Source: Candidatus Zixiibacteriota bacterium (lineage in GTDB: Bacteria; Zixibacteria; MSB-5A5; RBG-16-43-9). From it: a DNA stretch of 9,130 nucleotides. The notes beneath the pieces were generated by a model, which did no database searches, was not told where the DNA came from, and saw only the letters and a program-made list of their open reading frames with translations. The stretch is from contig JAOUFL010000089.1 in assembly GCA_029858245.1 (NCBI GenBank), forward strand, positions 1-9,130, in the 5' to 3' direction. The translations under genes were made by a program, and so were the position numbers. The stretch's first letter is position 1; the number at the start of each line of letters is the position of its first letter. Positions 5,673 to 9,130 of the stretch are shown one piece after another.

Positions 5673-6844
5673 AAATTGCCTCAGACAATAAATTAAAAAA
5701 ATACAGAAGAGAATTCCCCTTCACCAAAAATGTAACCTTTCTCAATCACGCATCTTTTGGTCCAATCCCTTTGAGGGCATTGAAAAAAACTAAAGAATAT
5801 TACGATGCTCTGAGTTTGAAAAAGATTATGGATATGGATGAAGCAACCTTTGGGATGATGGATAAAATCAGAACCTATATCGCCAAAATGATAAAGGCAA
5901 AGCCCTCAGAGATTGGTCTTGTGCCCAATACCTCCTATGGCTTGAATATCGTGTCAAATGGATTGGACTGGAAAAGAGGTGATAAGATTTTACTCTCGGA
6001 GGTAGAGTTCCCTGCTAATGTCTATCCCTGGCTGAACTTAAAAAGTAAAGGTGTGGTGATAAAATTTATAAAAAGCAAAAACGGATTTTTTGACATTGAC
6101 AATTTACTTGAAGCTATCGACTCCGGATGCAGGCTTTTGAGTTTAAGTTATGTACAGTTTTTCAACGGATTTAAAAACGACCTGAAGACAATTGGAAAAA
6201 TCTGTGAGGAAAAAAATCTCTTTTTTGTAGTGGATGGAATACAGGGGATAGGCTGTCTGGATTTAGATGTCAGTAAATGCAAAATAGATTTTTTAGCCTG
6301 CGGAGGGCAGAAATGGCTGCTCTCCTCTTTGGGAACAGGGTTTTTCTATCTCTCGGAAAAGGCGAAAATGAAAATCAAGCCAGCGTTTTTCGGCTGGCTG
6401 GGAGTGGATTGGAAAATGAATTGGGCTGACCTTTTGAAACATAACCTCAAGCCTTTTTCCTCTGTTCGAAAATTTGAAATAGGGACTTATCCTTTTTCCA
6501 CTCTTTGGACGATGTGTTCATCCTTAGAGCTTTTTTCTGAGATAGGATTAAAGGCTGTTGAGAAAAAGGTCTTAAGCCTTTTAGATATTTTGATAGATTA
6601 TTTACAAAATAGCCCCATTCAGATAAAAAGCTCACTTGATCCAAAGCACAGGTCAGGGATTCTTTCTTTTTCCACTAAAGATTGTTCAAAGCTCCACGAA
6701 CTCCTTTCCCGGAAGAAGATTCTCACTTCCTTCCGGGAGAACTCCATCCGGGTTTCCCCTCATTTCTACAACTCATTTGAGGAAATAGAAAAGTTAATCC
6801 AGGTATTGAAAAAACTTAATAACTTAACCTCTTTTATCCGATAA
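5663..6844 (+). CDS. Class V aminotransferase-fold PLP enzyme (not a typical cysteine desulfurase)
   Basis: A 393-residue fold-type I PLP protein of the class V family (SufS/isopenicillin-N-epimerase-like). Visible landmarks are the N-terminal FLNHASFGPIP (26-36), SYGLNIV (91-97), the PLP-ring aspartate D191 with Q194 in VVDGIQGIG, and the Schiff-base lysine K217 in ACGGQKWLLSSLGTGF. The C-terminus ends with the usual IRVSPHFYNSFEEIEKL segment. The mobile-loop cysteine of SufS-type desulfurases (RxGxHCA context) is not seen; that area reads SFRENSIRVSPHFYN. The function is therefore more likely a lyase, epimerase or aminotransferase on an amino acid than sulfur transfer. The ATG (5663-5665) overlaps the SDR stop codon region by 10 bases, with AAGGA just upstream (5652-5656), so the two are translationally coupled and likely serve one pathway. 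The substrate is unknown. Confidence 0.88.
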   Translation: MALKIASDNKLKKYRREFPFTKNVTFLNHASFGPIPLRALKKTKEYYDALSLKKIMDMDEATFGMMDKIRTYIAKMIKAKPSEIGLVPNTSYGLNIVSNGLDWKRGDKILLSEVEFPANVYPWLNLKSKGVVIKFIKSKNGFFDIDNLLEAIDSGCRLLSLSYVQFFNGFKNDLKTIGKICEEKNLFFVVDGIQGIGCLDLDVSKCKIDFLACGGQKWLLSSLGTGFFYLSEKAKMKIKPAFFGWLGVDWKMNWADLLKHNLKPFSSVRKFEIGTYPFSTLWTMCSSLELFSEIGLKAVEKKVLSLLDILIDYLQNSPIQIKSSLDPKHRSGILSFSTKDCSKLHELLSRKKILTSFRENSIRVSPHFYNSFEEIEKLIQVLKKLNNLTSFIR

Positions 6845-6868
6845 AACTAAGTAGATAAAGGAGGAAAC

Positions 6869-7408
6869 ATGTCAAGGCTAATTAGGCTCTTATCGATTTT
6901 ACTTGTTTTTTTCGTTTTGAACTGTGCGCCACGTGCAATATTAATTGAAAGACCTGCTCCAACTCCAACACCACCCCCACCTGCTAAAAACACCGGACAG
7001 GTAATTGCATCCCAAAATCACCTGACTAATGGCAAAAAATTCTACAAGCGCGTTAACTACGGCAAGGCTCTGCAGGAGTTTAATAAAGCAATTATCGCCA
7101 ACCCGGATAACTGGGAAGCTCATTATTACGCAGGGCTTTGTTATCAAAAATTAGAACATTACACCGAATCCATACCCGAATTTGAGATCTGCATTAAGTT
7201 CGAAATCCCGGACAAGCTTTACCTCTCTGAAATCAGATCTGCCTTTGCCTTCTCCCTGGAAAAGACTAATGATTTAAAAGAAGCTGAAATGCAGTACAAC
7301 CTGGCTTACTCCTTGAATCCTGAAAACAATAATGCTTACAAGGGAATGAAAAGAGTAAAGGAGAAAAATTTAAAGTTATACAAAAATAAGAAAAATGAAA
7401 AAAAATAG
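6869..7408 (+). CDS. TPR-repeat lipoprotein
   Basis: A 179-residue exported lipoprotein. A hydrophobic signal (residues 5-18) ends in VLNC, giving lipidated C19; Asn at -1 is unusual for a lipobox but tolerated in some lineages. Residue 20 is Ala rather than Asp, which under the E. coli rule favours the outer membrane. A proline-rich linker (29-38, PAPTPTPPPP) precedes about three TPR helix pairs at roughly 51-84, 85-118 and 119-152, with typical positions such as YGKALQEFNKAIIANPDN and HYYAGLCYQKL. The tail is very lysine-rich (161-179). TPRs bind other proteins; no enzyme motif is present. The start is supported by AAAGGAGG (6857-6864). It lies 24 bases after the class V enzyme and just before the terminator at 7471-7503, so it is the last gene of the operon. 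Its link to the enzymes upstream is unclear. Confidence 0.88.
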   Translation: MSRLIRLLSILLVFFVLNCAPRAILIERPAPTPTPPPPAKNTGQVIASQNHLTNGKKFYKRVNYGKALQEFNKAIIANPDNWEAHYYAGLCYQKLEHYTESIPEFEICIKFEIPDKLYLSEIRSAFAFSLEKTNDLKEAEMQYNLAYSLNPENNNAYKGMKRVKEKNLKLYKNKKNEKK

Positions 7409-7470
7409 ATAAGGGTATAAACTTATAAGCTCTTATTTATATAAATCTTAATTTAATTCTTAGTTGTAAG

Positions 7471-7503
7471 AAAAGGGCACCCGTTGAGGTTGTCCTTTTT
7501 TTA
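7471..7503 (+). terminator. Intrinsic (Rho-independent) terminator of the SDR/PLP/TPR operon
   Basis: AAAAGGGCACC (7471-7481) pairs with GGTTGTCCTTTT (7488-7499), with one bulged T and one G-U pair, around a 6-base loop (CGTTGA). The 3' arm runs into a T tract. It lies about 60 bases after the TPR lipoprotein stop codon and ends the plus-strand operon begun at 4686. Confidence 0.8.
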
Positions 7504-7577
7504 TCTGGATGCACACACTTACCATAAAAAATTATCCCCTGGAAAATTTTCCTTCAAAAATATTCTATAAGGGGGGG

Positions 7578-7606
7578 TTGACAAATTTAAGAGAGTAGTT
7601 TATATT
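7578..7606 (+). promoter_or_regulatory. Strong candidate sigma70-type promoter for the dockerin protein gene
   Basis: A perfect TTGACA (7578-7583), 17-base spacer and TATATT (7601-7606). Predicted start near 7613 gives a leader of about 150 bases. A G7 run touches the -35 box on its upstream side. Confidence 0.6.
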
Positions 7607-7765
7607 TGAAAAAAGCTTTTTTGCTCATTAATAAGATGACTCCGCTTTTAATTAATGGGTAAGTTTAAGCTACACAAAATGATACGGTCTACAAGGATTG
7701 GTTTTTTAATAAAACCCACTGTGGCTGTTTCACTTTAACATAAAACTTGTTTTTTAAGGTCCTGG

Positions 7766-8362
7766 ATGCCTTATTCTCCTGGTAAAACCACCTCTCGTAT
7801 TATCAAGTCAGGAATTAAATCTTTTATTCTTATTTTATTTTTAATCTTATTACCTCTTTCAACCCTAAAAGCCCAAGAGGGTTACCTGAAAATCAATTTG
7901 ACTTTTAAAACCGCAAATTATTCTGAATCTGATAGTCTTCTCATTCAGATACAGGTTTCCAGTAACAGAGATTTTACAAATATTGTGAATCAGAGTGACT
8001 GGCTTAAGTGTCAGCCAAATAAATATTTTACCTATGAAGCCAGTATACCATTGATTCATGGAAGCTTTTACTGGAGGGGGAGGCAGCAGGACCCTTCCGG
8101 TGGAAAACTTTCAGTCTGGTCTTCACCCTATAGATTCTACCTGCTGCTTGATCCTGATCAATTCATACCAGGAGATGTTAATGCTGACCTGGAATTAAAC
8201 ATCAGTGATGTGATTTACATAATAAACTATTTTTTAAAAAGAGGCCCCGCTCCCACTCCCCTGGAAGCTGGTGATACCAATTGTTCAGGAGAGGTAACCA
8301 TCAGCGATTTAATCTATCTCATTAATTATCTCTTCCAGGACGGACCAGATCTGGGTTGTTGA
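7766..8362 (+). CDS. Secreted FN3-like protein with a C-terminal dockerin type I domain
   Basis: A 198-residue exported protein. The signal peptide has a hydrophobic core at about 19-32 and a likely cleavage after TLKA (residue 36). Residues 38-128 look like a beta-sandwich of fibronectin type III kind, with QIQVSSNRDFTNIV (61-74) and SFYWRGRQQDPSGG (100-113) at positions usual for strands of such domains. Residues 136-198 are a dockerin-like pair of calcium loops. Loop one, D137-D148, reads DVNADLELNISD. Loop two, D170-D181, reads DTNCSGEVTISD, with Ser at the third calcium ligand position and Thr for Asn. Each is followed by an (I/L)INY(F/L)(L/F) helix. Dockerins bind cohesins in cellulosomes, but tails of this kind are frequent in non-cellulosomal candidate phyla, where their partners are mostly unknown. 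The ATG has only a weak AAGG six bases upstream, and a stop lies in frame at 7736-7738. A free-standing surface or matrix role is inferred. Confidence 0.85.
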   Translation: MPYSPGKTTSRIIKSGIKSFILILFLILLPLSTLKAQEGYLKINLTFKTANYSESDSLLIQIQVSSNRDFTNIVNQSDWLKCQPNKYFTYEASIPLIHGSFYWRGRQQDPSGGKLSVWSSPYRFYLLLDPDQFIPGDVNADLELNISDVIYIINYFLKRGPAPTPLEAGDTNCSGEVTISDLIYLINYLFQDGPDLGC

Positions 8363-8444
8363 GAATCTTTAAACTGCTCAAAATAAAATTTTACCTGTGT
8401 CTTGTTATTAAGAAAATCAGCTTTAAGAAAAACGAAATTAACTT

Positions 8445-8473
8445 TTGTCTTTTTTAACTCGGGAGATTATATT
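8445..8473 (+). promoter_or_regulatory. Candidate promoter for the exported tandem-module gene
   Basis: TTGTCT (8445-8450), 17-base spacer, TATATT (8468-8473), with a predicted start near 8480. The -10 is the same hexamer, and the spacing the same, as in the promoter at 7578-7606. No terminator is evident between the dockerin gene stop codon (8362) and this site, so read-through is also possible. Confidence 0.4.
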
Positions 8474-8507
8474 AAGCCTGGATCTGGATTGGAAAAGGAG
8501 GTTATTT

Positions 8508-9130
8508 ATGAGATTATCCAGAAAAACTTTAATATTTTTAACTCTTATCCTTACTCTGCTTTCTTCTGCTCTGGCTGATACAAAAAACACTCCTCAAAAA
8601 GAGATTGGAATGAAAAAACCCACTCTCGAAGGATTAGAGGAGTTTCATGAGGTGTTAGCACCCATATGGCACAAGGCTTATCCAGACAAAGATTTCAAAG
8701 CTATAAGAGAGGCAGTGCCAGGATTCCAGGAGAAGATGGAACTTATTTTAAGAGCTGAGTTACCCGGCTTTTACAGGGAAAGAAACAAGGAATTTGAAGG
8801 TAAAAGAGGGATTTTAGCCCAGTCAGTTGAGGAATTAGAAAATAAGGCAAATGGGGATGATAATCAAGCTCTGCTGGTTGCAACTGAAAATCTGCATACT
8901 GCCTTTGCCCGGCTTGCTTTCTTCTTTGCTCCAAGGGTTAGGGAATTAGAGGAATTTCATCTGATCTTATATCCTTTATGGCACAAGGCTCTACCCGATA
9001 AGGACTTCCAGACAATCAGAGATTCTGCTCCTGTTCTACAGGAGAAAATGGACGCTCTGATGAAAGCAAACTTGCCGGATAATAGTAAGGGAATAGAACC
9101 AAATTTTATAGAAAAAAGAAATATCCTGAA
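8508..9130 (+). CDS. Exported protein of unknown family with duplicated His/Trp helical module (3' end cut)
   Basis: The reading frame opens at ATG 8508-8510 after a strong AAAGGAGG (8494-8501) and runs past the window edge; 207 codons are visible. A signal peptide is clear, with a hydrophobic core at about 8-20 and cleavage expected after SSALA (residue 23), so the product is periplasmic or secreted. The rest is predicted to be almost all helical. Two copies of a 47-residue module occur, at 40-86 and 144-190, aligned without gaps and sharing 26 residues. Conserved positions include LEEFH, P-x-WHKA, PDKDF, IR and QEKM. Each has two histidines eight residues apart (H47/H55, H151/H159). Between them lies a 57-residue helical spacer with another His (H130). 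I do not recognise a named family. Heme or metal binding by a helical bundle is possible, but there is no CxxCH motif. The remaining C-terminus is unseen. Confidence 0.85.
   Translation, partial: MRLSRKTLIFLTLILTLLSSALADTKNTPQKEIGMKKPTLEGLEEFHEVLAPIWHKAYPDKDFKAIREAVPGFQEKMELILRAELPGFYRERNKEFEGKRGILAQSVEELENKANGDDNQALLVATENLHTAFARLAFFFAPRVRELEEFHLILYPLWHKALPDKDFQTIRDSAPVLQEKMDALMKANLPDNSKGIEPNFIEKRNIL
8625..9077 (+). repeat. Internal protein-level tandem repeat (two 47-codon units)
   Basis: Unit 1 spans 8625-8765 and unit 2 spans 8937-9077, offset by 312 bases (104 codons). They match without gaps at 26 of 47 residues. The DNA has diverged more at third codon positions, so the duplication is old and kept by selection. 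The segment after unit 2 (FIEKRNIL) again resembles that after unit 1 (FEGKRGIL), so the true repeat is probably about 104 codons and may continue past the window. Confidence 0.8.

Larger units (their letters stand above)
7409..7765 (+). other. 357-base intergenic region: terminator, promoter and long leader
   Basis: It contains no coding frame I trust. In order: an AT-rich stretch, the intrinsic terminator (7471-7503), a 12-bp palindrome GGAAAATTTTCC (7541-7552), a run of seven Gs (7571-7577) directly abutting the promoter at 7578-7606, then a leader of about 150 bases. The leader begins with the palindrome AAAAAAGCTTTTTT (7609-7622). It also holds a bulged hairpin, CATTAAT-AAG (7626-7635) with CTT (7645-7647) and ATTAATG (7651-7657). 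No known riboswitch class is recognised. The only ribosome binding site near the next gene is a weak AAGG (7756-7759). Confidence 0.55.

Noticed and set aside
5378..5745. Minus-strand open frames across the SDR/class V enzyme junction
   Set aside because: They are antisense to two well-supported coupled genes, have no start signals, and their translations resemble no protein.
1..9130. Search for CRISPR repeats, tRNA or rRNA genes and transposases
   Set aside because: No evenly spaced repeats, cloverleaf-like sequences, rRNA-like blocks or transposase motifs were seen on either strand.

Overview
The window looks like a moderately AT-rich bacterial chromosome from an uncultivated lineage, probably of the FCB superphylum. 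The best clue is the dockerin-type tail of the gene at 7766-8362 (GDVN...ISDVIYIINYFL and GDTN...ISDLIYLINYLF). Stand-alone secreted proteins with this tail are, from general knowledge, common in Zixibacteria and similar candidate phyla. The lineage is an inference; there is no rRNA or other marker gene here.

Left part (1-3315, minus strand). A truncated MscS-type mechanosensitive channel gene runs off the left edge. A 320-base gap with overlapping inverted repeats follows. Next are two visibly more AT-rich genes: an AIPR-family (abortive infection phage resistance) protein of 589 aa, and a 195-aa protein with one membrane segment. They resemble a small defence insertion placed directly behind a housekeeping-type gene.

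Centre (3325-7503). An alpha-oxoamine synthase lies on the minus strand. Its active-site spacing and TFSKSFASIGG motif fit serine palmitoyltransferase best. It is divergent from a plus-strand operon: an extended SDR (NAD-dependent epimerase/dehydratase type), a class V PLP enzyme, and a TPR lipoprotein, closed by an intrinsic terminator at 7471-7503. The two divergent transcription units appear to start from face-to-face promoters of the same design (TTGACA or TTGACT, 17 bp, TTTAAT). An SPT-like enzyme beside an SDR suggests a sphingoid-base or ceramide-type lipid pathway, because bacterial ceramide reductase belongs to the same epimerase/dehydratase superfamily. This is a hypothesis.

Right part (7504-9130, plus strand). 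A strong-looking promoter and a roughly 150-base leader precede a secreted FN3-like plus dockerin protein. A second promoter precedes an exported protein of unknown family, cut by the window edge, which carries two ungapped 47-residue copies of a His/Trp-rich helical module (26 of 47 residues identical).

I saw no rRNA, tRNA, CRISPR array, transposase or integrase. The less ordinary parts are the AIPR protein whose putative nuclease lysine is replaced by methionine, the opposed promoters of the possible sphingolipid locus, and the duplicated His-module protein.
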